Assembly (NCBI GenBank): GCA_937879855.1
Contig: CALFMO010000016.1
Coordinates: 1 to 64,000 of the forward strand
From: an uncultured Acidobacteriaceae bacterium
GTDB taxonomy: Bacteria > Acidobacteriota > Terriglobia > Terriglobales > Acidobacteriaceae
Direction of reading: 5' to 3'
DNA: 64,000 nucleotides
This document shows positions 8,133-16,425 of the stretch, piece by piece. The notes under the pieces were generated by a model. That model ran no database searches. It worked only from the letters and a program-made list of their open reading frames with translations, and had not been told where the DNA came from. The position numbers were made by a program, and so were the translations under genes. The stretch's first letter is position 1. Each line of letters begins with the position of its first letter.

Positions 8133-9314
8133 TTAGAACGCGTCAACCCCTGTGATGCTCTGCCCGATGATCAGCGAGTGCACATCGTGGGTGCCTTCGT
8201 AAGTCTTTACTGACTCCAGGTTCATCATGTGGCGCATGATGGGATAGTCGTCGGCAACGCCGTTGGCGCCGAGAATGTCGCGCGAAAGGCGGGCGCACTC
8301 CAGAGCCATCCAAACATTGTTCCGTTTTGCCATGGAAATGTGCTGCGGCTCAACTTTGCCCGCATCTTTCAGGCGACCGACCTGCAACACCAGCAACTGC
8401 CCTTTGGTGATTTCGCTGATCATCCAGGTCAGCTTGTCCTGTACGAGTTGGTGGGAGGCGATGGGCTGATCGCGCCATTGCTTGCGCAGCAGCGAATACT
8501 GCAGCGCACAGTCGTAGCACGCCATGGCCGCGCCGACCGCTCCCCACGCGATCCCGTAGCGGGCCTGGTTCAGGCACATCAGCGGAGACTTCAGGCCGCC
8601 CGATTTGGGCAACAGATTCGATTCAGGCACGTGTACATCTTGCAGGGAGAGACCGGAAGTCACCGACGCTCGCAACGACCACTTGCCGTGAATGTCGTCG
8701 GCCTTGAAGCCGGGGCGGTCGGTTTCCACTAGGAATCCGCGGATGCGGTCTTTCTCGTTTTCGACTTTGGCCCAGATGACGGCAACGTCGGCGATGGTGC
8801 CGGAGGTAATCCACATCTTCTCGCCGTTGATTACGTATTCGTTGCCGACTTTGCGGGCCCGCGTGCGCATGCCGCCGGGATTCGATCCGAAGTCAGGCTC
8901 GGTCAATCCGAAGCAGCCCAGCTTCTCTCCTTTTTGCATCGGAGGCAGCCACGTCTCTTTCTGTTCATCGCTGCCGAATTCATAAATCGGATACATGCAC
9001 AAACCCGATTGCACGCTCACAAAGCTGCGGACGCCGGAATCGCCACGCTCGAGTTCCTGCGTCATGAGGCCGTATTCCACGTTGCCCATGCCGGCGCAGC
9101 CATAGCCTTTCAGCGATGCGCCGAAAAATCCCAGGTCGGCCATGGGCTTGACCAGTTCGCGCGGGAAGCGGCCGGCGCGATTGCATTCCTCGATGATGGG
9201 AATCAGGTTGTCTTCGATGAACTGGCGGGTAGTGTCGCGCACCAGGCGTTCTTCGTCGGTGAGCAGGGAATCGTACTGGATGAAATCGACGCCGCGAAAT
9301 TTTATGGCAGGCAT
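8133..9314 (-). CDS. gcdH: Glutaryl-CoA dehydrogenase
   Basis: FAD-dependent acyl-CoA dehydrogenase, 393 residues, that oxidises and decarboxylates glutaryl-CoA to crotonyl-CoA in lysine/tryptophan and aromatic degradation. Evidence: LGCFGLTEPDFGSNPGGM (FAD/substrate region), KMWITSG, the LRASVTSGLSLQDVHVP block, and the C-terminal catalytic segment TYEGTHDVHSLIIGQ with Glu373 as the predicted general base. The TYEGTHD(I/V)H form is typical of GCDH rather than straight-chain dehydrogenases. Start ATG at 9314 with CAGGAGA upstream. Stands alone, so the pathway partners must be elsewhere. Confidence 0.9.
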   Translation of the reverse strand: MPAIKFRGVDFIQYDSLLTDEERLVRDTTRQFIEDNLIPIIEECNRAGRFPRELVKPMADLGFFGASLKGYGCAGMGNVEYGLMTQELERGDSGVRSFVSVQSGLCMYPIYEFGSDEQKETWLPPMQKGEKLGCFGLTEPDFGSNPGGMRTRARKVGNEYVINGEKMWITSGTIADVAVIWAKVENEKDRIRGFLVETDRPGFKADDIHGKWSLRASVTSGLSLQDVHVPESNLLPKSGGLKSPLMCLNQARYGIAWGAVGAAMACYDCALQYSLLRKQWRDQPIASHQLVQDKLTWMISEITKGQLLVLQVGRLKDAGKVEPQHISMAKRNNVWMALECARLSRDILGANGVADDYPIMRHMMNLESVKTYEGTHDVHSLIIGQSITGVDAF

Positions 9315-9501
9315 GATGATCTCCTGATGACTGGGGCCGAAATTTTGTGATGAATGCAGCGCGAGCCGTTTGCCGTCCTACAGGACCGGGCGCACAGCGC
9401 AGGGCAAACATATGACGGTAGCAGGGGCGAGGGAGCATGGTCAACGCGGACTGGGTGGTCGAATACGCTTTCGGCGCCGATTAAAAATTTTCGTTAACGA
9501 T

Positions 9502-10005
9502 TCATTGTGGTCGCCTTTGATCAGCTTTGAATTTTGGAATCCAGCGCGGGACGGAGTGGCGATATTCCTCGTAGGACTCCCCGAACTGGCGGCGGAGCGT
9601 GGGCTCTTCATAGAAGATTACGAAGAAATAGGCTGCCGTGAAGCAGAACGCTGCGTACGCCAGTAGCAGAACGGCTCGAAACAGTAGTGCCTCGCCAAGA
9701 AGTACGCTGAACACACCGATGTACATGGGATTGCGCACGTAGCGGTGCAGGGCTGTGGTGACGAGGAATTTTGTGGGCGCAATGGGCGCGGGAGTGCCCA
9801 GTCCGCGGACAGCGAATTCCCAGGCGCAGCGGAAATAGATCACCGCTCCGAGTGACATCACGAGAATGCCGAGCCATTTCAGCGGACCTGGCATGGGCTT
9901 CGGGAAGCCACCGAGAATCCAGGATGGAATAAGGACGAGGACGGATCCTGGCACGGCGATAGTGAAAAGGATCGTCTGTAAGATGGGGCCAAGGGCGCGC
10001 GTCAT
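9502..10005 (-). CDS. Membrane methyltransferase, isoprenylcysteine/PEMT family
   Basis: A 167-residue integral membrane protein with about four hydrophobic helices and the SAM-binding C-terminal signature of the ICMT/phospholipid methyltransferase family: RYVRNPMYIGV (about 87-97) and EEPTLRRQFGESYEEYRHSVPRW (two overlapping motifs, about 133-155; the Glu-Glu pair and the Arg/Tyr positions are conserved). Probable role: methylation of a lipid or membrane-associated substrate. The real substrate in bacteria is usually unknown. Runs divergently from the zinc-ribbon gene. Confidence 0.82.
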   Translation of the reverse strand: MTRALGPILQTILFTIAVPGSVLVLIPSWILGGFPKPMPGPLKWLGILVMSLGAVIYFRCAWEFAVRGLGTPAPIAPTKFLVTTALHRYVRNPMYIGVFSVLLGEALLFRAVLLLAYAAFCFTAAYFFVIFYEEPTLRRQFGESYEEYRHSVPRWIPKFKADQRRPQ

Positions 10006-10200
10006 ACCACAAAAGTTGGCCGCAAGACAGCCGGCACAACCTTACTGTAAAATCAAGAGCGGAGTCGAGACGCAGCTTCAGAGTCTTCCAGAGTAGATTC
10101 CCGCTGTTCCGGGTCGTTTTCGAAGACATTCTGTCCACGAACATCCGCTCGCCTGCGGATTGTGCTGCGCAAATATTGAGGAAACAGGAGAGATCAAACC

Positions 10201-10389
10201 ATGGCAGTAGGCGCCAAAATCGCAAAAACAGCAGACCGCAAGAAGGTGATGGACACGACCAAGAGCACGGATTGCCCCAAGTGCGGCAAGGCGACGCGCA
10301 TCGTGAAGCGGGTAAAAGATCGCGAACGCGGCGTCCCGGGTGGGGTTTACATTTCGTGCTCGGCGTGTGACTTCTTCGAGAAGTTATAA
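10201..10389 (+). CDS. Small zinc-ribbon protein
   Basis: A 62-residue basic protein with two CxxC knuckles: CPKCGK (25-30) and CSACDFFEKL at the C-terminus, a classic zinc ribbon. GGAG lies about 13 bp before the ATG. Topoisomerase- or transcription-factor-type ribbons have the same form, so a nucleic-acid-binding role is plausible but unproven. No operon partner. Confidence 0.72.
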   Translation: MAVGAKIAKTADRKKVMDTTKSTDCPKCGKATRIVKRVKDRERGVPGGVYISCSACDFFEKL

Positions 10390-10491
10390 GGACAGTTTCG
10401 AGTTTTTGGTCTCTAGAGCCGGAGAGGGGAAAGAATATTATCCCTGCTTCGGCGTTTTGTTTTGTCACGGTTCCTTAGAACTAGAACGATA

Positions 10492-10815
10492 CTAATCAAG
10501 AGCAAGGGCGATTCGTAGAGCTTCGTCAAGTTCGACGAGTTTTGTGGGCGAGAGCGAGCCGATGAATTGAGTGAGTTCGGTTTTCCTCACGCTCGCCAGA
10601 TTGTCGCACACGATCCAACTCTCATGTTTCATGCCCTCATCCGGACCAATTGCGACTTGGCTTCCGAGGGCGTGGCCCCGACTGTACACGGGCGCGCAGA
10701 CGACTGTTGAAAATCTAGAGTCGATCACTTCCTGGCGGCTCACGACCACGAAACAGCGATAACGTTTGGGATCGTCGCCGGGCCGGTAGACGCGATAGAG
10801 GTCCGCCCGCTTCAC
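10492..10815 (-). CDS. MazF/PemK-like toxin
   Basis: A 107-residue protein with the MazF fold pattern: N-terminal RADLYRVYRPGDDPKRYRCFVVVSRQEVID (the strand-loop with the catalytic Arg region), VVCAPVYSRG, and SWIVCDNLASVRKTELTQFIGSLS, the conserved Asn/Leu strand of MazF proteins. Known role: endoribonuclease toxin. It follows its antitoxin with a 4-bp overlap (10812-10815), so it is translated from the same message. Confidence 0.85.
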   Translation of the reverse strand: MKRADLYRVYRPGDDPKRYRCFVVVSRQEVIDSRFSTVVCAPVYSRGHALGSQVAIGPDEGMKHESWIVCDNLASVRKTELTQFIGSLSPTKLVELDEALRIALALD

Positions 10816-11060
10816 CGTTCGTCTCGCGATTCGTCGAGAGCCTGGTAACGGAGGACGTCTTCGGCCTCAGCGTTCATTTCATCCGCGAATTCATTAAGAA
10901 TGGCCATGTCGCGGGCGGCGCGCGCAGCTTTCGAACGCTCCCGCAAGTATTGGCGAAGAACGTCCTCAATAAAGGCGGACCGCGAGCGCTTGGACCCGGC
11001 GAGGCGATCGATCCCGGTTAGGACCTCGGGAGAGAGTGTGACCGATGTCTTCTCTTTCAT
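10812..11060 (-). CDS. Ribbon-helix-helix antitoxin
   Basis: An 82-residue protein starting with an RHH DNA-binding strand (KTSVTLSPEVLTGIDRLAG) followed by two helices (SRSAFIEDVLRQYLRER), then an acidic C-terminal tail (AEDVLRYQALDESRDER) that probably wraps the MazF-like toxin. It is the first gene of the pair. The promoter -10 lies only 6 bp before the ATG, so the message is probably leaderless. Confidence 0.82.
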   Translation of the reverse strand: MKEKTSVTLSPEVLTGIDRLAGSKRSRSAFIEDVLRQYLRERSKAARAARDMAILNEFADEMNAEAEDVLRYQALDESRDER

Positions 11061-11088
11061 ACCACTATTATACCACCGAGACTACCAC
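11060..11088 (-). promoter_or_regulatory. MazF-pair promoter with three GTGGTA operator repeats
   Basis: Minus strand: a perfect TATAAT (11067-11072) lies 6 bp before the antitoxin ATG. Three direct copies of GTGGTA, plus-strand TACCAC at 11060-11065, 11071-11076 and 11083-11088, flank and overlap it with steps of 11 and 12 bp, that is one helical turn each. Ribbon-helix-helix repressors bind short repeats on one face of DNA, so this is a likely autoregulatory operator. No good -35 is seen. Confidence 0.68.
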
Positions 11089-11127
11089 TAGTATCGAATC
11101 CTCGACATTACGGGGAGAGTGACGCTC

Positions 11128-11889
11128 CTATGATCGGATCTGTTCGAGGATCGCCCTTGCCTCCGCAGCGGGATCGGCAGCTTCGGTGATGGGGCGGCCG
11201 ACCACGATGTGGCTAGCCCCGGCAGCGATGGCTTCGGCGGGGGTGACAACCCGGACCTGATCGCCGACATTGCCGCCGGCAGGGCGTATGCCGGGGGTCA
11301 CGATGGCGAAGCCGCCCCCGAGTTTGGCTCGTAACGAGGAGGCTTCCTGGGCGGACGCGACTACGCCATGACAGCCATTGGCCAGAGCGATAGTCGCCAG
11401 GCCCACGACGGTGTCCTGGACCGTGCCGTGCACACCAATCTTTTCGAGATCGCTTTCGTCCAGGCTGGTGAGCACCGTGACTGCGAGCACGAGCAGGTCG
11501 GGTCGCGTCTTCGCCCCCTCCACTGCAGCACGCATCATCTTGCCGCTGCCAAACGAATGTATCGTCAGCATACTGACCCCCAGCTTCGCCGCTTCGGCTA
11601 CGGCAGCCCCGACCGTGTTGGGAATGTCGTGATACTTCAGGTCGAGGAAAACGCGGCGCCCCGAGGCAACCAGATCGCGCACTATCCCTGGTCCTTCGGC
11701 AGTGTAGAGCTGCATGCCGACCTTATAGGTCAGCGCGGAGTCTCCTACCGCCGCCACAATTTTCTGCGCGGCGGCGGCGGTGGAAACGTCCAGTGCCACG
11801 ATGAGCCGCTGGCGCGGATCATCGTGGCGAAAGTCGTGGCTGCGATGGCTTGCGCCACCGTTTGGGATGCTTGGCAGAGTGGTGCGCAT
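11128..11889 (-). CDS. pyrF: Orotidine 5'-phosphate decarboxylase
   Basis: Last step of UMP synthesis: OMP to UMP plus CO2. The 253-residue protein has LIVALDVS at the first strand, the catalytic DLKYHDIPNTV tetrad segment (Asp-Lys-x-x-Asp), and the phosphate-binding GIRP...ADHIVVGRPI-type end (TPGIRPAG, ASHIVVGRPITEA). About 20 N-terminal residues precede the conserved core, and the true start may be further in. It is 19 bp downstream of rlpA in the same direction, so the two may be cotranscribed. Confidence 0.95.
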   Translation of the reverse strand: MRTTLPSIPNGGASHRSHDFRHDDPRQRLIVALDVSTAAAAQKIVAAVGDSALTYKVGMQLYTAEGPGIVRDLVASGRRVFLDLKYHDIPNTVGAAVAEAAKLGVSMLTIHSFGSGKMMRAAVEGAKTRPDLLVLAVTVLTSLDESDLEKIGVHGTVQDTVVGLATIALANGCHGVVASAQEASSLRAKLGGGFAIVTPGIRPAGGNVGDQVRVVTPAEAIAAGASHIVVGRPITEAADPAAEARAILEQIRS

Positions 11890-11908
11890 CCCTGTCAGTG
11901 TAGAGTTC

Positions 11909-12415
11909 TTACGGGAGTTTCGCCAGAGGGGGATGATTGTAGGCGAGTGTCTGGTTGGCCGACTTCAGGCCGTGGGGGCTGACCAGATCCAGCCGTACTC
12001 GCTGCAGGCCGCGCTGCCTGAATTCCAAGGCTTGGGCAGCACCATAGGACAGGTCGATGATCCGACCCGGGACGATGGGGCCGCGGTCGTTGACCCGCAC
12101 CACAACCGACCGGCCATTGCGCAGGTTTGTGACCCGCACATAGCTTCCCATGGGAAGCGTTAGGTGAGCGGCGGTCATGTCATACATATCGTAGGGCTCG
12201 CCGCTAGCGGTCGGCTTACCGTCGAAAATCTGGCCGTACCAGGATGCCGTTCCGACTTGGAATGGTTTGGTCTTGACCTGTTTGCGGACGTCGGGCGTCT
12301 TTCTGATTGAACTAACTGGAGCCGCTGTCGCCTCCGAGATGTTCGGTCCCTGAGCCGCTCCCAGGCCGACGATACAAAGGGCAATCGTCAGTCCATGAGC
12401 TAAAAGTCGTCGCAT
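11909..12415 (-). CDS. rlpA: RlpA-like septal ring protein / lytic transglycosylase
   Basis: A 168-residue exported protein. Signal peptide MRRLLAHGLTIALCIVGLGAAQ, then a double-psi beta-barrel with the RlpA signatures TASWYG, KPTASGEPYDMYDMTAAH, LPMGSYVRVTNLRNGRSVVVRVNDRGP and RIIDLSYGAAQAL. The catalytic Glu and Asp (SGE, NDRGP) are present. Family role: cleavage of denuded peptidoglycan strands at the septum. No SPOR domain follows, so it is the short form. ATG at 12415 with GAGGAGA upstream. Confidence 0.92.
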   Translation of the reverse strand: MRRLLAHGLTIALCIVGLGAAQGPNISEATAAPVSSIRKTPDVRKQVKTKPFQVGTASWYGQIFDGKPTASGEPYDMYDMTAAHLTLPMGSYVRVTNLRNGRSVVVRVNDRGPIVPGRIIDLSYGAAQALEFRQRGLQRVRLDLVSPHGLKSANQTLAYNHPPLAKLP

Positions 12416-12863
12416 TCAGTTCTCCTCGCATACTCAAAAGTGCTTTTGGCCTTAAGGCTTTCGTACCTGCAGTTTGTTGATGCTATCGGCGTGCCAAACC
12501 CCTGTCAATACGATTTGTGGGGTAAGTTGATGATCGCGTAGTAATAGATGTCTTACGTAACCTGTTGTTAATTTAGGTAGATGGAGGTAAGGTGCTTTGT
12601 TTCACGAAGCTTAGATATTTACCAAAACGTAAATAGCACGGAAGAGAAAGCAAGGTAGAATTTACAAGCCCCGTGGAATCAATGGCTTACAGTTAATCCG
12701 TCATAAAACTACTTAGAATCATGTATTTACGGAGCACTGCTCGGCCAAAAGACCCAAAGATTTATTTCCGCAGGTAAGTCCCGAAAGTAACTTCTACCTT
12801 CAGCCGATGTGAGATGCTGGGCCCTGAATGGCGTTACTATCGGACTGAGCAGAACCGAAGTCC
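12416..12863. other. AT-richer intergenic stretch between rlpA and thiD
   Basis: About 450 bp, clearly less GC-rich than the flanking genes, with no credible gene. It contains inverted copies of CGTAAATA (around 12629) and TATTTACG (around 12723). I looked for a thiamine-pyrophosphate riboswitch before thiD and do not see its conserved core. Both divergent promoters presumably lie here. Confidence 0.5.
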
Positions 12864-13757
12864 ATGGCCGAAAAACCACCGATCATACTCACCATTGCGG
12901 GGTTCGATCCGTCCTCCGGGGCTGGCGTGACTGCTGATATCAAGACGATCGCCGCCCACGGCTGCTATGGCGTGGCCTGCATCACAGCGATGACGGTGCA
13001 GTCTACGACTGGCGTCAAGCGGGTGGAGGTAGTCGACCCAGCACTCATATTGGAGACCCTGGAGGAACTGGCCGCCGACTTGGACATTGGCGCCGTCCAC
13101 ATCGGCATGCTGGGGTCGGGAAAGGTGGTCAAAGCAGTAGCAGACTTTCTTGGCAAGCCTGGCGGTCAAGGGGGCAGCCGATCCTCAAGTCGCCCGGAGA
13201 AGGCTCGGCTGTCGAATATCGTGCTCGACCCGGTCCTTAAGTCCTCTTCCGGCGCAAATCTGCTGGACGGTGCTGGAACCCGACTGCTCATCGAGAAGCT
13301 AATCCCGCAGGCGGACGTGGTGACGCCCAACGTGGACGAGGCCGCCGTGCTTACCGGCGTTCAGGTCAAAGATCTGGAAGAAATGAAGGTTGCTGCCGCC
13401 AAACTGCACGAGATGGGAGCAGCGGCGGTGGTGATAACCGGCGGACACTTGGAGAAAGCGATTGATCTGCTAAGTTTCAAGACCAGGCGCGGAGTGGAGC
13501 GGGAAATCTTTAAGGCCGAGCGGCAGCGTTCGAACTCGACCCATGGCACAGGCTGCGCCTTTGCAACGGCCCTGGCCTGCCACTTGGCCCAGGACCGGGG
13601 GTTGGCGGAAGCAGTTCTGCTCGCGAAGACGTACGTCACGGCCGCGATTTCCTACGGACATCCACTAGGCCGAGGAACGGGTCCGGTGCACCATCTTTAC
13701 CGGATGAGCCAGCAGCAGAGGCGGGCAGCCGGGTCGGGAAGCGAAGGGAGCGACTAG
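12864..13757 (+). CDS. thiD: Hydroxymethylpyrimidine (phosphate) kinase
   Basis: Ribokinase-family enzyme that phosphorylates HMP and HMP-P for thiamine synthesis. The 297-residue protein begins with LTIAGFDPSSGAGVTADIKT, the signature of the family, and includes the VLDPVLKSSSG block, the LIPQADVVTPNVDEAAVL segment and the C-terminal anion hole/catalytic loop STHGTGCAFATALA with its Asp/Gly-rich turn. A 15-residue polar insertion (about 105-118) separates two core strands. No other thi gene is near. Its 3' end overlaps the convergent zinc-ribbon gene by 4 bp. Confidence 0.95.
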   Translation: MAEKPPIILTIAGFDPSSGAGVTADIKTIAAHGCYGVACITAMTVQSTTGVKRVEVVDPALILETLEELAADLDIGAVHIGMLGSGKVVKAVADFLGKPGGQGGSRSSSRPEKARLSNIVLDPVLKSSSGANLLDGAGTRLLIEKLIPQADVVTPNVDEAAVLTGVQVKDLEEMKVAAAKLHEMGAAAVVITGGHLEKAIDLLSFKTRRGVEREIFKAERQRSNSTHGTGCAFATALACHLAQDRGLAEAVLLAKTYVTAAISYGHPLGRGTGPVHHLYRMSQQQRRAAGSGSEGSD

Positions 13758-14302
13758 TCGCGATCGCGACTGGGGGGTTTCTTCAGAAGAATTCCCGCTA
13801 CGAATGAGGCGGTCGCGGCGAGCAGCCATTCCACACGGTAGAACTGGATGGCCTGCCAATCCACAAAGGTTCTGGCTGTGAGGAGTCCGACCAACAAGGC
13901 TCCGGCGACGCATCCGATTCCGAGGACGAAGGCGACGAGCGAGGCCGTGGGAAGGCCGATCCAGCTCTTGATCTCGTGGAAATGAAGATAGCGCAGCCAA
14001 GACGGGAACTCGATCTGGCTCCAGGAGTTCGCGACTGTCGGATAGAGGGAAGAGACCTTGGCAACGGTCTGTTCCCAAAGTCCCGCCAGGGCCGTGGAAT
14101 CCGCATTGGCGGTGCTGACTACCTCATTACGCCGGTTGCCGCAAGTGTGGCAGAAGCGAGATCCAAGCAAGAATTCGGTCCCGCAGCGCGAGCAGGATTC
14201 GGCCATCGTGGGAATGGTCTCGCGGACGACCACCTCATCCGGCACGACCGGGGAGGGCGGCCGCCAGAACTCCTGTCCGGTTTCTTGAACGACTTCCGAC
14301 AT
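13754..14302 (-). CDS. Zinc-ribbon membrane protein, unknown
   Basis: A 182-residue protein with an N-terminal acidic region, a four-Cys zinc ribbon (CSRCGTEFLLGSRFCHTCG, about 37-55), then two hydrophobic segments (about 118-142 and 156-172) and a basic tail. GGAAGAG precedes the ATG at 14302. The CxxCG-x9-CxxCG form is the zinc_ribbon_2 type common at the front of membrane proteins of unknown role. Convergent with thiD with a 4-bp overlap. Confidence 0.75.
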   Translation of the reverse strand: MSEVVQETGQEFWRPPSPVVPDEVVVRETIPTMAESCSRCGTEFLLGSRFCHTCGNRRNEVVSTANADSTALAGLWEQTVAKVSSLYPTVANSWSQIEFPSWLRYLHFHEIKSWIGLPTASLVAFVLGIGCVAGALLVGLLTARTFVDWQAIQFYRVEWLLAATASFVAGILLKKPPSRDRD

Positions 14303-14696
14303 AGTCTCTTCCTACAGCAATACCCCTAGTCCCAGTGGCACTCCAACCGCCAAAGGCTGCAAAAGCCTAAAAGCCGCAAACAGAAATACTTGCAAACTTT
14401 TCAAAAAGCGACGACACGGCGGCGTAAGCAATAATTACGCGCGACAGTGAGTAAAGATGCACCAGTTACGAAAGCCCATGAACGTTGAACGCGACGACGG
14501 AAGGCTTTGCTCGAGGGCCTTCCGCGAAATTGAATATCTGCGTTCAGCTGGCCAAATTATACGAGCATCCGACGGACGCCCGAGTAGCGTTGACGGTTCA
14601 TCGATGACGATCTTGGTTCAACGACTGGGTGATGGATTTGCAACAACTCCCGAAGCATCTCTGGGCGGGTTCGTTTAGACTAGCGGTAGTCGAACT
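14303..14696. other. Intergenic stretch, no supported gene
   Basis: About 390 bp between divergent genes. A 73-codon frame at 14457-14678 has no ribosome-binding site and no recognisable sequence, and I do not call it. No strong hairpin or promoter is seen. Confidence 0.45.
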
Positions 14697-15941
14697 GTGG
14701 CGACGCAAACCAAAACCTCCCCGACCAAGCTTCAGCAGTGCGCTGCCGTGTTGGCGGTCATTTGCTTCCTGGTCCTGTCGCGCCTGCCTGCGATGAGTCA
14801 GTCTGCGATCGCTGCGGATCCTCGCCGGGGCGTACCTCATGATCCCCAGACAGAGACGGCGTTCGATCATTTCTACAACATGGATTACGACCGCGCCACG
14901 CAGGAGTTCGAGAAGATCGTGGAGAAACGGCCCAACGATCCCTTCGCGGTGAACCACTTGTTGACTGCGGTGTTGATGCACGACCTCTACGAAACCGGCG
15001 CAATGAACACCGGGGATTACAGCAATGACAGTTTCATCGGCCGGACTCCGCGTCCCACGAAGCCTGAGGTGAAGGAGCGCATTAAAGGTCTGGCTCGCCG
15101 GGCAGAGGGTCTGGAAGAGCAGGAACTCAAGAAAAATTCCAAAGATGTGAACGCACTCTACTGCCGCGGCGTGACCCGGGCCCAGTTCTCGGTATACACC
15201 GGACTGGTGGAACGGGCATGGTTCTCGGCGCTGCGCAATGCGGTAGGAGCGCGTCACGACCACGAACGTGTGCTTGAACTCGATCCCACATATGTGGATG
15301 CGAAGCTGGTGGTAGGCACGCACAATTACGTAATCGCTCACCTGCCCTGGAGCGTGAAGGTCGCCGCGGCCCTGGCCGGGTTAAGCGGATCGAGCGAAAA
15401 AGGTCTCGAGTATCTTCGCGCGGTTGCCAACGGGGACGGCGAAAATTCGGTAGATGCCAAGGTGGTTCTCACACTCTTCTTGCGGCGCGAACATCAGTAT
15501 GACGAAGCGCTCGGATACATGAACGAGCTCGCGGCAAAGTATCCCAGAAATCACTTGTTCCTAACCGAAGTGGCGAACTTGCTGCGCGCGGCGGGGCGCT
15601 TGCCGGAGGCCGAAGCCGTATACCGCAAAGTGTGGCAGAACGGCCGGGAAGGGAAGTACGGAACCCTGCATTACGAGCTGGCAGCATGGGGCTTGGGAGA
15701 GTTATTGCGCAGCGAGAAAAATCTTGAGGGCGCGGCTACTGCATATGACCTGGTGAATGAAGCTCCGAATCCCGATCCCGACATTCTGCAGAAGGCCAAC
15801 CTGGCCGCGGGAGAAATGTACGACTTGCTGCAGAAAAGGGATCTGGCAATGAAGAAGTATCAAACCGTGCTGGCCGGGAACGCGAACACGGGGCCCGCAG
15901 ACCAAGCGCGAAGATACATCCGAGAGGCGTACCGGGAATAA
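14697..15941 (+). CDS. Exported TPR protein
   Basis: A 414-residue protein with an N-terminal signal segment (CAAVLAVICFLVLSRLPAMSQ, ending near residue 35) and tetratricopeptide-like helical repeats: DHFYNMDYDRATQEFEKIVEKRPNDP (about 58-83, an N-terminal TPR), YDEALGYMNELAAKYPRN, GRLPEAEAVYRKVW and YDLLQKRDLAMKKYQTVLAG. Start GTG at 14697, chosen because it precedes the signal segment. No Shine-Dalgarno is clear. Probable scaffold or assembly role in the periplasm or outer membrane; the specific partner is unknown. Confidence 0.8.
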   Translation: MATQTKTSPTKLQQCAAVLAVICFLVLSRLPAMSQSAIAADPRRGVPHDPQTETAFDHFYNMDYDRATQEFEKIVEKRPNDPFAVNHLLTAVLMHDLYETGAMNTGDYSNDSFIGRTPRPTKPEVKERIKGLARRAEGLEEQELKKNSKDVNALYCRGVTRAQFSVYTGLVERAWFSALRNAVGARHDHERVLELDPTYVDAKLVVGTHNYVIAHLPWSVKVAAALAGLSGSSEKGLEYLRAVANGDGENSVDAKVVLTLFLRREHQYDEALGYMNELAAKYPRNHLFLTEVANLLRAAGRLPEAEAVYRKVWQNGREGKYGTLHYELAAWGLGELLRSEKNLEGAATAYDLVNEAPNPDPDILQKANLAAGEMYDLLQKRDLAMKKYQTVLAGNANTGPADQARRYIREAYRE

Positions 15942-15960
15942 AGGACGCATACGTGTGCCC

Positions 15961-15999
15961 GTCGAGCTTCGCTCGACCAGACAGCCGAGGCGGCTGTCT
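15961..15999. repeat. Double-hairpin intergenic repeat
   Basis: Two perfect adjacent hairpins: GTCGAGC-ttc-GCTCGAC (15961-15977) and AGACAGCC-gaggc-GGCTGTCT (15979-15999). The AGACAGCCGAGGCGGCTGTCT core resembles a dispersed element I associate with acidobacteria. No U-tract follows, so it is not a simple terminator. Confidence 0.65.
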
Positions 16000-16051
16000 C
16001 CACATGAACATTCAACCCAGAATTTGCGTATGATCTAGCAGAGGCGGAGGC

Positions 16052-16366
16052 ATGTACTGCAACTACTGCGGGAAAGTGATTCAGGACGATGCGGCGGTTT
16101 GCGCCTACTGCGGCGTTCGCGTGGGAGCTTCGCTAGCGAGGACCAAGTTGGTGCGTCCGCGACTGGGGCGCAAAGTTGCCGGCGTTTGTCTCGGTTTCTC
16201 CGAATACTTCGACCTCGATGTCACACTGGTTCGCGTAGTGTGGCTGATCACGGCGTTCATGACCGGCTTCGGCTTCCTTGCCTACATTATTGCCTGGATC
16301 GTGATGCCCGAAGAACCCTTGCTGCTGCCAGCCCCGGCCGGCGCCCGACAGGTAACGAACCCATAG
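16052..16366 (+). CDS. Zinc-ribbon PspC-domain membrane protein
   Basis: A 104-residue protein. An N-terminal zinc ribbon (MYCNYCGKVIQDDAAVCAYCG, two CxxC pairs) is followed by a PspC domain (RKVAGVCLGFSEYFDLDVTLVRVVWLIT, then a transmembrane helix ending in IAWIVMPEE). PspC proteins are envelope-stress membrane proteins. In this bacterial group short PspC proteins with a zinc ribbon are frequent. The ATG has GAGGCGGAGG before it. Its role beyond envelope stress is not known. Confidence 0.88.
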   Translation: MYCNYCGKVIQDDAAVCAYCGVRVGASLARTKLVRPRLGRKVAGVCLGFSEYFDLDVTLVRVVWLITAFMTGFGFLAYIIAWIVMPEEPLLLPAPAGARQVTNP

Positions 16367-16425
16367 TTCGGAGTTTCATTCGGAAGCCGAACGCCGGAAG
16401 CCGCAACTGTGATTTAATCGGCAGC

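Noticed and set aside
9608..10468. 286-codon minus-strand frame
   Set aside because: It overlaps the methyltransferase gene in another frame, has no recognisable protein pattern and its composition is that of a shadow frame.
12416..12863. Thiamine-pyrophosphate riboswitch before thiD
   Set aside because: A CTGAGC-AGAACC stretch lies just before the start, but the conserved CUGAGA and ACCUGA...GGUAAUACC core is absent.
14457..14678. 73-codon frame in the gap before the TPR gene
   Set aside because: No ribosome-binding site and no recognisable sequence; not conserved-looking.
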